In this document: positions 34,166-45,931 of the stretch, piece after piece
Numbering within the stretch: the first letter of the stretch is position 1
How the letters are laid out: every line of letters starts with the position of its first letter
Assembly (NCBI RefSeq): GCF_037893015.1
Contig: NC_133663.1
Location: 216,758,080 to 216,822,079 of the forward strand
Direction of reading: 5' to 3'
From: Macrotis lagotis
Lineage: Eukaryota > Chordata > Mammalia > Peramelemorphia > Peramelidae
Length of the DNA stretch: 64,000 nt
Program-made: the position numbers and the translations under genes
The notes under the pieces: model-generated
What the model was told of the DNA's origin: nothing
Database searches by the model: none
What the model saw: the letters and a program-made list of their open reading frames with translations, nothing else

Positions 34166-34863
34166 AATGTGCATACCCTTTGACCCAACAATACCCCAAC
34201 TGGGTCTATACCCTGAAGAGATGAATAAAAAAGTGTAAAAACACCATTTGTACAAAAATAATTATATCAGCCCTGTTTGTGGTAGCAAAAAATTGGAAAT
34301 TAAGTGAATGTCTTTCAGTTTGGGAATGGCTTAACAAACTGTGGTATATGTATGTCATGGAACACTATTGTTCTATTAGAATCCAGGAGGAATGGGAATT
34401 CAGGGAATCTTGAAAAGATTTACATGAACATTGTGGGATGAGCAGAACCAGGAAAACATTGAACACCCTAACAGCAACATGGGGATGATGATCAACCCTG
34501 ATGGCCTTGCTCATGGCTTCAGTGCCAAAACCAGGGACAAGTTTTAGCTATCTTCAATGGAGAATACTATCTTTATCCAGAGAAAGAATTGTGGACTTTG
34601 AACAAATACCAAAGACTATTACTGTCAAATTAGGGAAGAAAAGAATTATATTATTAAGTAATTTTACTATCTCATACTTTATTTTTCTTCCTTAAGGATA
34701 TGATTTCTCTATCATCACATTCAACTGAGACCAATGTATAATATGGAACCAATGTAAACACAAACAGAATGCCTTCGGGGGGGTGCTGAGGGAAGCAAGA
34801 ATGGGGGAAAAATTGTAAAACTCAAAATAAATAAAATCTTTCTTTAAAAAAATGTGTATTCAT

Positions 34864-37440
34864 TAAAAACATTTCCACAATGGTCATGTTGTAAAAGTAA
34901 ACATAACACCCCCCCTCACAAAACCCAAAACTTCAAGAAAAATAAATGGTATTCTTACACTATTACCTCTGCATGATAGTAGGATGGATTGTATTCCTTG
35001 TCATAAGTCCTTCAGAGTTCTCTTCGGTCACAACATTGCTTAGAAAGACAAGGTCATGCTTTGTATACAATACATTTCTCATTGCATCAGCTTCGTAAGT
35101 TTTTGTTTTGGTTTTTGTTTTGGTTTGTTTTGATTTTTACTGAGAGCATCTTGTTCATCATTTCCCAAAATAGAACAGCATTTCTTCTTAATCACATATC
35201 ACAATTTGTTCAGTAATTCCCCAACTGTTGGAAATCTCCTCAATCTTTACCTCCCTGCCACTAGAAAAGAGCAGCATGTACATATAAGCTCTTTGGTTCT
35301 TGTATTTCACCTCTGAAATATTGACCCAGCAGTGGCAATGTTAGGCCAAAGGGTAGTCATGGTTTTAGAGTCCTTTGGGTAAAGTTGCAAATTGTGCTAT
35401 AGGAAAGATTGTTGGGTAATCTCACAATTCCTCCAACAATGCCTCAATATCTCAATTTCCTTATATCCTTAACAATATTTTTCATTTTCTCCTTTTGTTC
35501 TATAGTCTATCCAATAAATATAAGTGAATATAATGGAATTGTTCCAACTTGCATTTTTCCTATCAATAATGAATTTTAAGACATTTTTAAAAGGTGATTT
35601 AAAGAGATTTCAGTGATAACCTCATCTAAAAATTGTTCATGTCTCTTCTTCATTTGTCAAGTAGGGAATGGCTCTTATTGACTCAGTTCTCTGTGTCTGA
35701 GAAATGAAGTCTTTTATCAGAGATATATGTTTTAATATTTTTGCCACAGTTACTATTGGTAACTGTTTTTACCTCCATCCTATTTTCCCCACCCTCATTT
35801 ATTCTTTTCTCTCTCCTTTCACCCTGTCTCTCCTCAAAAGTGTTTGGCATCTGACCATCCCCTCCCACAATCTCCTCCCTTCTTTCACCTACCCTCCCAA
35901 CTCTTCTTTCCTTTCTCCCATCCCTTTCCTCTCCTACCTCCCTCTAGGATTAGATATATTTCTAGACTCAATTCAGTGTGCATATCATTCCATCTCTGAG
36001 CTAATTCATTTTTTTTGCAAGGCAGTGGGGTTAAGTGGCCTGCCCAAGGCCACTCAGATAGGTAATTATTGTTTCTGAGGCCAGATTTGAACTCAGGTAC
36101 TCCTGACTCCAGGTCCCTTGCTTTATTCACTATGCCACCTTGTCCCCTCCATCTCTCAGTTAATTCTAATTAGAGTAAGGCTCAATCACTCACCCTTTCA
36201 CCTTCCCCCTCTTCCACTACCCTGCAAAAGCTTTTTCTTTGCTTCTTCTATGAACAATAAGTTACCCCATTATAGCATTCCTTTCCCTTTTCCCCAGGAT
36301 CTCCATCTCTCTTCCATTAATTCAATCTTTTCAACATATTATACCTTCAAATTCAATTCCCACTTGTGTCTTGTCTATATAGGTTCCTTCTCAATAACCA
36401 AATAAAATGATAAAGTACCTTCAGGACTATAAGCAGTTCAGCATCATTAAGTCCCTTGTGATTTGCCTTTCCTGTTTAACTTTTTCTTGGTTTCATTGGA
36501 GTCTTTTATCAGAATATTACAATTTTCTGTTCAATTCTGGTCTTTTCATCTGGAAAATTTGAAAATCACCTAATTCATTAAATGTTCATTTTACCCTGAA
36601 AGTGCATGTTCAGTTTTCTGTGTAACTGATTCTTGGTTTTAATCCAAACTTCGTTGCCTACTGGAATATCATATTCCAAGCCCTACAATCCCTCAATGTA
36701 GAAACTGCTAAATCTAGTGTTATACTGACTCTGGCTCCACAATATTTGAATAATTTTCTTGTTTTCACCTTGACTTGGTACTTCTGAAAACTAGCTATTA
36801 TATTCCTGATGGTGTGCATTTGGGAATTTCTTTCAGGAAGTGATCAGTGGATTCGTTCAATTTCTATTTTGTCCTTTGATTCTAGGATATCAAGGCAGTT
36901 TTCTTTATAATTTCTTGAAAAATTATGTCTATGCCCTTTTGGTTTTCTGGTAGTCAAATAATTTTTAAATAATCTCTTCTGGATATTTTTCCATGTCTGT
37001 TGCTTTTCCAATGAGAAATTTCACATTTTCTTCTAGTTACCCATTCTTTTGCTTTTGCTTTATTGTTTCTTGATTTTTCAGAAAGTCATGTGCTTCCCTT
37101 TCCTCCATTCTATATTTTAGGAAATTATCTTTAGTGAGTTTTTTTAATCTCCTTTTCTCTTTGGTCAGTTCTGCTTTTGAAGGCATTTTTCTCCACATTT
37201 GTCTTTTGGACCACTTTTTCATTTGATCCAGTTTGGTTTTTAAGATGTTATTTTCTTCAGTACTTTTCTGTATCTCCTTCATCAAGCAGCTGACTCAGTT
37301 TTGATGATTTCTGCTCTCATTTCTCTTCCCATTTCTCTGATGCCCATAACTGATTTTCAAAGTCTTTTTGAGCTCTTTTTTAAACTGACAATTCATTTTT
37401 CTAAATGCATGAGAGTTTTTTCAGCATATTCCTTACCATA
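34864..37440 (-). mobile_element. Old ORF1-only L1-derived element, copy C, main part
   Basis: Reversed 3' region with AGTAAACATAACACCCCCC as in copy B, a pyrimidine-rich block 35780-36400 like 29640-30110, and the same order of landmarks into ORF1. ORF1 remains lie at 36640-37320, including an 82-codon coiled-coil segment at 37037-37285. The copy stops inside the ORF1 N-terminal part where the LTR begins. It is more diverged than copies A and B. Confidence 0.82.
36008..36148 (-). mobile_element. tRNA-derived SINE, reversed
   Basis: A complete reversed SINE flanked by ccatctctgagctaattc and ccatctctcagttaattc, an 18-bp duplication with two mismatches. Confidence 0.92.
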
Positions 37441-37807
37441 TGTTTTGGGGAACCTGCTGACCCACAGCAGAGCAAAGAAAGAATTAAAGAGTTACTGAAG
37501 GATGAATAATAAACAAAGAGATGGGACTCCAACAAGATGGAAAAGAGAGTCTGATTTATTGAACCATGCACAAGCTTATATATTGCAAAAACCACAAGGT
37601 CCCTTCTTTACCTAATATACTGAGAACACTGAGTACTTCCCTTGTTCCCAGGTCATGCTGTATGTAATGGCATGTCAAGTGTATCTTAACTGCATAACCC
37701 AATATCTTCCAGGAACATTGCATGCTAGAAAGTAACTATTTAAGCTTCCTCGGATGGAGAACCAAACCAGGCAAAGGACATACTCCTTCCACCTGTGGTC
37801 CTCAACA
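37441..37807 (-). mobile_element. Retroviral LTR (solo or displaced 3' LTR), class II-like
   Basis: In reverse it starts TGTTGAGGACC and ends TTCCCCAAAACA, the expected TG...CA ends. It contains a TATA box (ATATATAAGC) about 25 bp before AATAAATCAG, which would serve as the polyadenylation signal; this short spacing is usual in compact class II LTRs. The length is 367 bp. The two flanks do not show a target duplication. It may belong to the retroviral remains at 43-52 kb on the same strand. Confidence 0.68.
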
Positions 37808-39687
37808 AATGTATATTTTTAAGGTACAAAATTTCTTTCCACCCTTCTTTGCCACCCCCCTCCCCTCAACAACAAATAGTCAGGTTAACATTGTACATAG
37901 AAATTTAGAATAAACATGTTTACAGATTAGTCATTTTTGATATGAGGCATTAGAATTAAGGGAAAGTGATTCATAAGACATAATTTTATACAGTGTTCAT
38001 CATATTCTGAAAGGTTTTTAAATTTTATTTTGTTTTGTTTTGCTTTTCTTCCTCTGGATTGCAATAAAATTGTTCACAGTTTGTCTAACATGGTTGTACT
38101 AGGTCTCTGAACTGCAGAGAGGAGCTATTTCCATAAATATTAATCACCTCACAATGTTGTTGTTAATTAGTACAATTGGTCTCTTGATTCTGCTTCTATC
38201 ACTCAGCATCAGATCCTGAAACTCAGTCCATACTTCTTTAGAGTCTGATCATTTATGATTTTTTATACAATAATAAAATTCCATAGGAATTAAAGCACAA
38301 ATGGTTTAGCCATTCTCCAATTGACAGGAATCTCCTCAATATATAGTCCTATACAGATACAAAAAGAGTTGCTATGAATGTTTTGGAACATGTGGGACTT
38401 TTCCCAATTTTTATGATTTCTTCTAGATATAGGCCTAGAATTTGAATTGATGGGTTGAAGGGGATGAACAGTTTTATTGCTCTTTGGGCATAGTTCAATA
38501 TCACTCTCTAGAATGGTTGGATCTATCTATTCACCACTCCATCAGCAATGCATCAATGTCCCAGTCTTCCCACATCCTTTCCAACATTTCTCATTTTCCT
38601 TTTTTTATCATTTTAGCCAATCTAATAGGTATGAGATGACACCTCATAGTTGTTTCAATTTGTATTTCTTTATTCAATAATTATTTGGAGCACTTTTTCA
38701 TATGATTATATATATAGCCTTAATTTCTTCATTTGAAAACTTTCTGATCGTATACTTTAACCGTTTGTCAATTAGTGAATGACTTGTAATCTTATAAATT
38801 TCATGTAATTGTATATATATTTTAGAAAAGAGAACTTTATCAGAATTTCAAGTTGTGAGAATTGTTTTCCAACTTTCTTCCATCCTAATTTTGACAGTAT
38901 TGATTTTGTTAGTGCAATTTATTTGATTTAATATAGTAAAAATTCAGTTTATAATTTATTCAAATTTTTTTCTTTGGTCATAAATTTATCCCCTCAATAG
39001 ATCTGATAGAATATTTCTTGGTCTATTAATGTAACTTTTGTGTTGCTCTTTGTATTTAAATGCATTACCCATTTTAACCTTATAGGGTATGAGATGTGGA
39101 TTCATACATAATTTTTGCCATACCATTTTCCAGTTTTCACAAAAATTTTTGTCAAATTCTGAATTCTTGTGTCAGGAGCTGATGTCTTTGGGATTGTCAA
39201 ATATGATATAGGTTTAGTCATTTATTGTGATTTCCTTGGAATGTAGCCTAATCCACTGATCCATTACTCTATTTCTTCACCAATGCTAGGCAATTTTGAT
39301 GACTACAAAGTTATAGTTTAGTTTTAGATCTGGTAGAGCTAGGCCACTTTCCTCTACATTTTTTTTTCATCAGTAACCTTGCTATTCTTGATATTTTGTT
39401 ACTTCAAATGAATTTTATTATTAATTTTTCTACCTTGGCAAAGTAGTTATTTGGTAGATTGATTAGTATGGCAGATGATATTTTTATGATTATTTAGTTC
39501 TGACTTTATTTGGTTAAGAAGTACTTTATAATTGTGTTCATACAGTTTCTGGGTGTGTCTTGGGAAGGAGATTCTAAGTATTGTCTATCATTATTTTAAG
39601 TGGAATTTCTCTTTTCTATCTCTTGATTTTGGGCTTTGTTTTTCATATGTAGAAACTGATGATTTATGTGGGCATATATATATACAC

Positions 39688-39742
<55 letters not shown>

Positions 39743-40129
39743 CCTTCTAATTGGCTGTATTTGCTAATTGTTTCAAGGAGATTTTTAGATAATTTTCTTG
39801 GATTCTCTAGTTATACCATCATATCATCTGCAAAGAGTTCAAGCTTTGCATCCTCATCACCAATTCTGATTCAATCAATTTCTTATTCTTTTCTTATTGC
39901 TAAAGCTAGCAATATGAAACTATATTGAATAGTAATGGGAATAATGAGCATCCTTGTTTTATCTTTGATTTTATTGGAAATGGTCTGAGTTTATTTCTAT
40001 TACATATAATATCGGTTGATGGATTTAGAGAGATACTACTTTTTACTTTAAAGAAAACTCCATTTATCCCTTAACTTATGGTATTTTAATAGCAATGGAT
40101 GTTGTATTTTATCAATGATTTTTCAGCAT
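37808..40129 (-). mobile_element. 5'-truncated L1, second subfamily
   Basis: In reverse its 3' UTR ends with GGTGGAAAGAAATTTTGTACC like the copies at 14811 and 53930. ORF2 remains extend upstream through the RT region to about 40129, where the sequence jumps to another L1 part. A (TA)n tract at 39675-39741 interrupts it. Confidence 0.82.
39675..39741. repeat. (TA)n microsatellite inside L1
   Basis: About 65 bp of TA repeats with two CA interruptions. Confidence 0.95.
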
Positions 40130-42980
40130 TTCCTCATTTGACCATTTGTCAATTGGAGAAAAGCTTGCTTTTTTACAAAAAAATTGACTCATTTCTCTGA
40201 ATATTTTAGATATGAGTCCTTTCTCAGAAATAATAGTTTGAAAGGTTGTTTCCCAGTTTGCTGCATTTCTTTTGTTCTTGGTTATAGAGATTTTGTCTGT
40301 GCTAAAACTTTTTAATTTAATGTAATCAAAATCATCTAGTTTGTTTTCATTGATGTTCTCCATTTATTCCTTTATAATAAACTCCATCCCTTTCTATAGA
40401 TCTGATATGTAAACTACTCCTTGATCTTCTATTTTACTTATAATATTGTTTTTTATGTCTAAATCCTGAACCCATTTGCATCTTATCTTGATATACTATG
40501 TGAGGTGTTGGTCTAATCTAAGTTTCTTCTATATTAACTCTCAATTATTCCAGCAGTTTTTCCCAAAGAGAGTTTTTATTCAAATAGCTGGACTCTTTCG
40601 GTTTATCAAATAATAAAATTACTATAATTGTTTCCTGCTATCGCACCTAGTCTATTCCATTGGTCCATCACTCTATTTATTAGGCAATACCAGACAGTTT
40701 TGATGACTGATGCTTTATAATATGATTTTAGATCTGGTAGGGCTAGGCCACCTTCTTTTCTACTTTTTTCATTGAATTCCTGCAAATTCTCAACCAATTT
40801 ATTTCTCCATATGAATTTACTTGCAACTTTTTCTAACTAATTAAAGTAATTTTTAGGAATTTTGGTTGGCTGAGTTAATTTTAGGTTTGGTAGAATTGTC
40901 ATTTTTATTATATTAGTTCAACCTATGCATCAACAGTTGATGTTTGCCCAGTTATGTAAATATGATTTTATTTGTGTGAGAAGTGTTTTGTAATTGTTTT
41001 CAAAAAGTTTCTGGGTCTGCCTTGGTAAATAGACTCCCAGCTATTTTATATTTTCTGAGGTTACTTTGACTGGGATTTCTCTTTCTAGTTCTTCCTGCTG
41101 TACCTTACTAGGCATATAACAAAAAACTGAGGACTTATGAGGGTTTATTTTATATCCTGTGACTTTGGAAAAGTTGCTAATTGTTTCCAGTAGTTTTAAA
41201 GATAATTTTATTGGAATTCTCTAGGTATACCATCATGTCAAAGAGTGAAAGTTTTGTCTCTTCACACACAATGCTTCTTTTTCTTCTCTAATTGCTGAAA
41301 CTAACTTTTCTAATACTATATTGAATAGTCATGGTGATAATGGGCATTCTTGTTTCACTCCTGATTTTATTGGTAATGCCTCTAGCCTATCCCCATTGCA
41401 TATATTGTTTGTTGATGATTTCAGATAGACACTGCTTATTATTCCAAGTAACAAACCATTTATTCCTATACTATCTAGTGATTTTAGTAGGCATGGGTAG
41501 TGTATTTTGTCAAAAGATTTTTCTGCATCTATTAATATAATTATATAATTTCTGATAGGTTTGTTATTGATATAATTAATTACACTGACACTTTTACTAA
41601 TAATGAAACAACCCTGCATTCCTGGGATACATCCTACTTAAACATAGTGTATTATAGTGATAACTTGCTGTAGTCATTTTGCTGAGGTTTTATTTATGAT
41701 TTTTGCATCTATATTCATCAGGGGAGATGGGTCTATAATTTTCTTAATCTGTTTTAACACTTCCTGGTTTAGGTATTAGCATCATAATGGCATCATATAA
41801 AGAGACAGGCAGAGTTCTGTCTTCACCTATTTTTCCAAAGAGTTTATATTGAATTGGAACCAATTTTTGCTTAAAAGTTTGATAGAATTCACTTGTGAAT
41901 CCATCAGGCCCTAGAGATTTTTTCTTAGGGAGTTCAATGTTGGCTTGTTGAATTTCTTTTTCTGAGATAAGGTTGCTTAGGTATTAAATCTCCAATTCAT
42001 TTAACCTGAACAACTTTAAATATTCATCCAATTCACTTAGATTTTCAAATTTATTGCCATAGAGTTGGGTAAAATAATTCTGAGTTATTACTTTAATTTC
42101 CTTCTCATTGGTCTTGAGTTCACCTTTTTCATTTATGTTACTATCAATTTGCATTTCTTGTTTTGTTTTCTTAATCAAAACCAGAGGTTTATCATTTTTG
42201 TGTTTTTTTCATAAAGCCAACACTTCCTTTTATTTATTAATTCAAAAGATAATCATTTCAATAGTTTGTTTTTGCTTTTGTTTTTATTAATTTCTCCTTT
42301 AATTTTTAGATTTCTAATTTGGTATTAATTGGGGTTATTATCTTGTTCTTTATCTGATTTTTAGTTTCACATTTAGTTCATTGATTTCCTCTTTTGCTAA
42401 TTTATTCATGTAAGCATTTAAAGATATAATATATCCTTGACTGCTGCCTTGAGTGTATGCCACAGCTTTTTGCATGTTGTTTCATTATTGTTATTATCTA
42501 GGATGAAATAATTGTTTTTATAATTTATTGTTTGATATACTCATTCTTTAAAATGAGATTATTCAGTTTCCAATTAGTTCTGTGTCTATATCTTCCTGAC
42601 CCAATACTGCATATTATTTTTATTGCATTATAAACTGAGAAAGATACATTCACTATTCACTATTTCTGCTTTTCTGTAATTGATCATTAGAATTTTTGCC
42701 CTAGTACATGGTCAATTTTTGTGTAAGAGCCATGTAGTGCAGAGGAAAATGGTATATTCCTTTCTATACCCATTCAATTTTCTCCATAAATCTATCATAT
42801 GTCAGTTTTCTAACAATCTTTTGACCTCCCTAATGTCTTTGTTGTTATTTTATGATTTGATTTATCTAAATCTGAAAGCAGGAGTTTGAGGTCACCCACT
42901 TCCATACTTCCATCCTCTAAGTATTTGGATGCTATACCATTGGGTACACTTTATACAAAAACATATAAGTGTCATACCAT
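40130..42980 (-). mobile_element. L1 ORF2 fragment lacking 3' end and EN start
   Basis: Reversed ORF2 from the C-terminal part (40112-40363, 40606-40797) through RT (41329-41619, with a KQECPLSP-type block) and the RT-proximal region (41984-42178) to the latter part of EN near 42700-42960. It ends in the middle of ORF2 on both sides and carries multiple stops. Confidence 0.88.
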
Positions 42981-43290
42981 TTAAGCCAGAAAAAATTATA
43001 CCTAACTTCTCTTCTCAAAATATTTTATTTGATATTTCCAGTACTAACTTTGTTATATCCCAAATAATTTGCAGCTTCCCCTATTAAGAAGACTTCAGTC
43101 ATACTCCCCCCCCCCCCATATTAAAGTAGTCACCCATGGAGGGTTTTGAACAGGTCAATATTCAGTTCCTTTTACATTCCGCAAATTGTTCATGGTTAAT
43201 GCAAGCATCACAAATTGTGCTATAAGTCCATGTGATGCTCTCTTTTTGAGTAGTCATTCCTTTCTTCTCTTATCTTTCTTTTTCAATTTC
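42981..43290 (-). pseudogene. Possible env start of a class II endogenous retrovirus, remnant
   Basis: Directly downstream of the integrase end on the minus strand, a shifted frame shows a hydrophobic leader-like stretch and a tryptophan/proline-rich YWPVQNPPW segment, as expected at the start of betaretroviral envelope genes. Several stops and a poly-C run at about 43101-43113 break it, and it ends at the L1 junction near 42980. Position and composition make env likely, but the call is tentative. Confidence 0.5.
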
Positions 43291-44150
43291 TTAAGTGAAA
43301 GATATTCATTTTTTTATTACTTGATTCATATGGTTTACACAGTCTGATGTTCCTTTCTGGTATCCAGACAGTTTCTCCATCTGCGAACAAAACAGAAGCA
43401 TATCCTTGAATCCAGGTTAGTGATTTCATTGTCCAGTCTTAGTATCCTTCCACATGACCATGTCCTTATCTTTATGTTCCGTTACTTTATTTAAAAAATT
43501 CTTTCTGGAGGTGCTAAATACCATTCAATGTTAAAAATTTAATGGTATATAAGGCAAAATTTATTCTCTTCTTTTGTTTCCCTTTTGTCTCTATATATTC
43601 CCCCTTCTTTTGTACTTCCAGATATCACTTAAGATCTTTATGTTTTCTTTCTACTAAAGCTTGACCAATGGGATTATAGGGAAATACCTGTAATATGTTT
43701 TTTATTGTAAGATAATCAGAATTTTTTAAATGCCATAGAAGTATATCCAAGGCCATTATCTATTTTTATGGATTTTGGTATCCCAAAAATAGCATAACCA
43801 TGCCATAAATTATCATTCATACTTTGAGAATTCTCTAAATTTTTTGTTGTTGCCATTGTATATGAACTTAATGTGTCTGCATTAACATGAATAAATTTCA
43901 TTTTTCCAAAAGGTGCATGAGTCAATTACTACATTGTTATAATTCATTATGAACCTGGACTCTTGGATTCATAGAATAATTTGGAGGGGTAGGTAAATAC
44001 AGAATGCTTAGCAGAGCCGATTTTAATATTTGCCCTCTGGTGATTTTAAATTCTTTCCTTAGTAAGGAGGAATTCTGAAGAAATTTTTGTGACACAGCCT
44101 AGCTTGCTCTTCTACTAAGCTTATAAGAAGTGGAAGGGTTATTTGAACAG
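43291..44150 (-). pseudogene. Retroviral integrase, class II (betaretrovirus-like), degenerate
   Basis: Integrase joins viral DNA to the host genome. Reading in reverse from 44150, a worn zinc-binding N-terminal region is followed by the catalytic core at 43716-43925. The first acidic residue lies in HVNADT and the second in KIDNG, and the glutamate of ALVERKH lies near 43650, so the D,D,E triad is still visible. The C-terminal domain near 43335-43420 retains WIPERNIR. Frameshifts and stops separate the pieces. Upstream is RNase H and downstream possibly env, the normal pol-env order. Confidence 0.85.
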
Positions 44151-44545
44151 CCCTATGATTACCTTTATATAGAGGCCCAGTCAATCCAGTGTGGGAATTT
44201 ATATGCTCAATAAAAAGGATTATATCTGTTTCTTATAACTTCTTCTAATAGCTGATATAATTCTTCATCAGTGCTATGTTAAATAAGGGATGTTTCTATT
44301 TGTCTGACCACATGATAATAATACTTACTATTTGTAAATAAAAACATTAAGAGGTTGTGACTATTCTTTTACTACCATAAATTGAGCATATAATAAATTC
44401 TTTTGTTTTGATATAATAGGAGTTTGTAATTTTTTTCTATTACTGCATTCAGTTTTAGACTTACAGGTATAGAATAAGGCTCATCACAAGAGTTTAAAAT
44501 TCAGGGAACCCAAGAGTCATAACTTCAGATGTTTTCCCTCATTAT
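44151..44545 (-). pseudogene. Retroviral RNase H domain, degenerate
   Basis: RNase H removes the RNA strand during reverse transcription. In reverse, blocks in order are SLKLNAVIEK (about 44450), FTNSKYYYHVVRQIET (about 44290-44350) and HINSHTGLTGPL (about 44165-44205). The last is the conserved RNase H C-terminal block of class II retroviruses. An asparagine stands where the family usually has aspartate in the FT-D-SKY block. The domain runs straight into the integrase. The RT domain upstream is not recognisable, the L1 at 44833 having landed there. Confidence 0.8.
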
Positions 44546-44832
44546 CTCTACAAATCAATCAATCAATCATTCATTCCAGGCTTTGACATCATTACAGTAA
44601 AATAGCTTATATTGACAAACCTACATCACATAACTTTTCAATATCTTGATCATAAGTAAATTACCAAAATATTGGTTACATTATTTCCAACTTCCAAGTA
44701 ATTTTTCAATGCCCCTCACATTTATGCAAGATTACTGGAAATAATTGCAGTTGAAATATGCTTCCAAATCTCTTATACACTCCTCTTCTGAGTTTGACAA
44801 TTTTGCTTCTTTAAAATTGAACATTACATTCA

Positions 44833-45657
44833 TTTGTTCTTTTTAAGAATGATTTTATTAATTTTAACTTTTACCATTTTTCCCTAATCTTGCTTCCCTT
44901 CCCCCATTACTCACAGAAGGCAGTCTGTTACATTTTACATTGTTTCCAGTAGAATGTGATAAGAGAAAAATCATATCTTTAAGGAAGAAAATATAGTATG
45001 AGAGATAGCAAAATTGCATAATAAGGTAAGATTTTTTTCCCCTAAATTGAAAGTAATAGTCTTTGATCTTTGTTCAAAACTGAAGAATTCTTTCTCTGGA
45101 TACAGATGGGATTCTCTATCACAGATAGCCCAAAATTGTCCCTGATTGTTGCACTGATGGAAAGGGCAAATTCATCATTTTTGATCATCACACCCATGTT
45201 TTGATTAAGGTACACTGTGCTATTCTGGTTCTGCTCATCTCACTCAGCGTCAGTTAATGCAAATCCTTCCAGGCTTCCCTGAATTACCATCCCTCCTGGT
45301 TTCTAATAGAACAATAGTGTTCCATGACATTCATATACTACAGTTTTTATGACATTCCCCAATTGAAGGACATTCACTTAATTTTCAATTTTTTGCCACC
45401 ACAAACAGAGATGCTATAATTATTTTTGTACAAGTGATGTTTTTACCCTTTTTTATCATCTCGTCAGGGTATAGACCTAGTAGTGGTATTGATATGTCAA
45501 AGGGTATGCACATTTTTGCTGCCTTTTGGGCATAATCTCAAATTCTTCTTCAGAAAGATTGGATAAATTCACAGCTCCACCCACAATGCATCAGTGTCTC
45601 AAATTTCCTACATCCATTCCAAGATGGTTCATTGTCCTTTCTGGTCATACTGTGCAG
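44833..45657 (-). mobile_element. 5'-truncated L1 inserted in retroviral sequence
   Basis: A reversed L1 3' UTR and ORF2 end (AAATTGTCACTGATTG-like and ATAATTATAGC-like blocks match the L1 at 34240-34800). Flanks ttgaacattacattc (44818) and ttgaacatcaaattc (45658) are a 15-bp duplication with two mismatches. Confidence 0.88.
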
Positions 45658-45672
45658 TTGAACATCAAATTC

Positions 45673-45855
45673 TTAACGTTCATGAAACATAATGTTTCCA
45701 TACTTACATCTCATTCTCTGAAAAGTTAACCCTATTACTGAATCTGTTACACAAAAATTGATTTCACATCTCTGTTTTATAAGCTTATTTTCCTCTTGTT
45801 CAAATACATTCCTATTTTCAAAAAGGAAATAAGATTGTCTATTCATTTAGTTCTA

Positions 45856-45931
<76 letters not shown>

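Larger units (their letters stand above)
26214..34847 (+). mobile_element. Near full-length L1 retrotransposon with both ORFs, degenerate
   Basis: A perfect 16-bp direct repeat aaaaatgtgtattcat lies at 26198-26213 and 34848-34863. Between them are a 5' UTR (26214-26845), ORF1 (from ATG 26846), an inter-ORF region with AG-rich runs, ORF2 (about 28539-34165) and a 3' UTR ending CTCAAAATAAATAAAATC plus an A-tail. Removing the nested 2.2-kb element leaves about 6.4 kb, a typical L1 length. Stops in both ORFs make it inactive. It is the reference copy for the other L1 pieces in this window. Confidence 0.94.
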
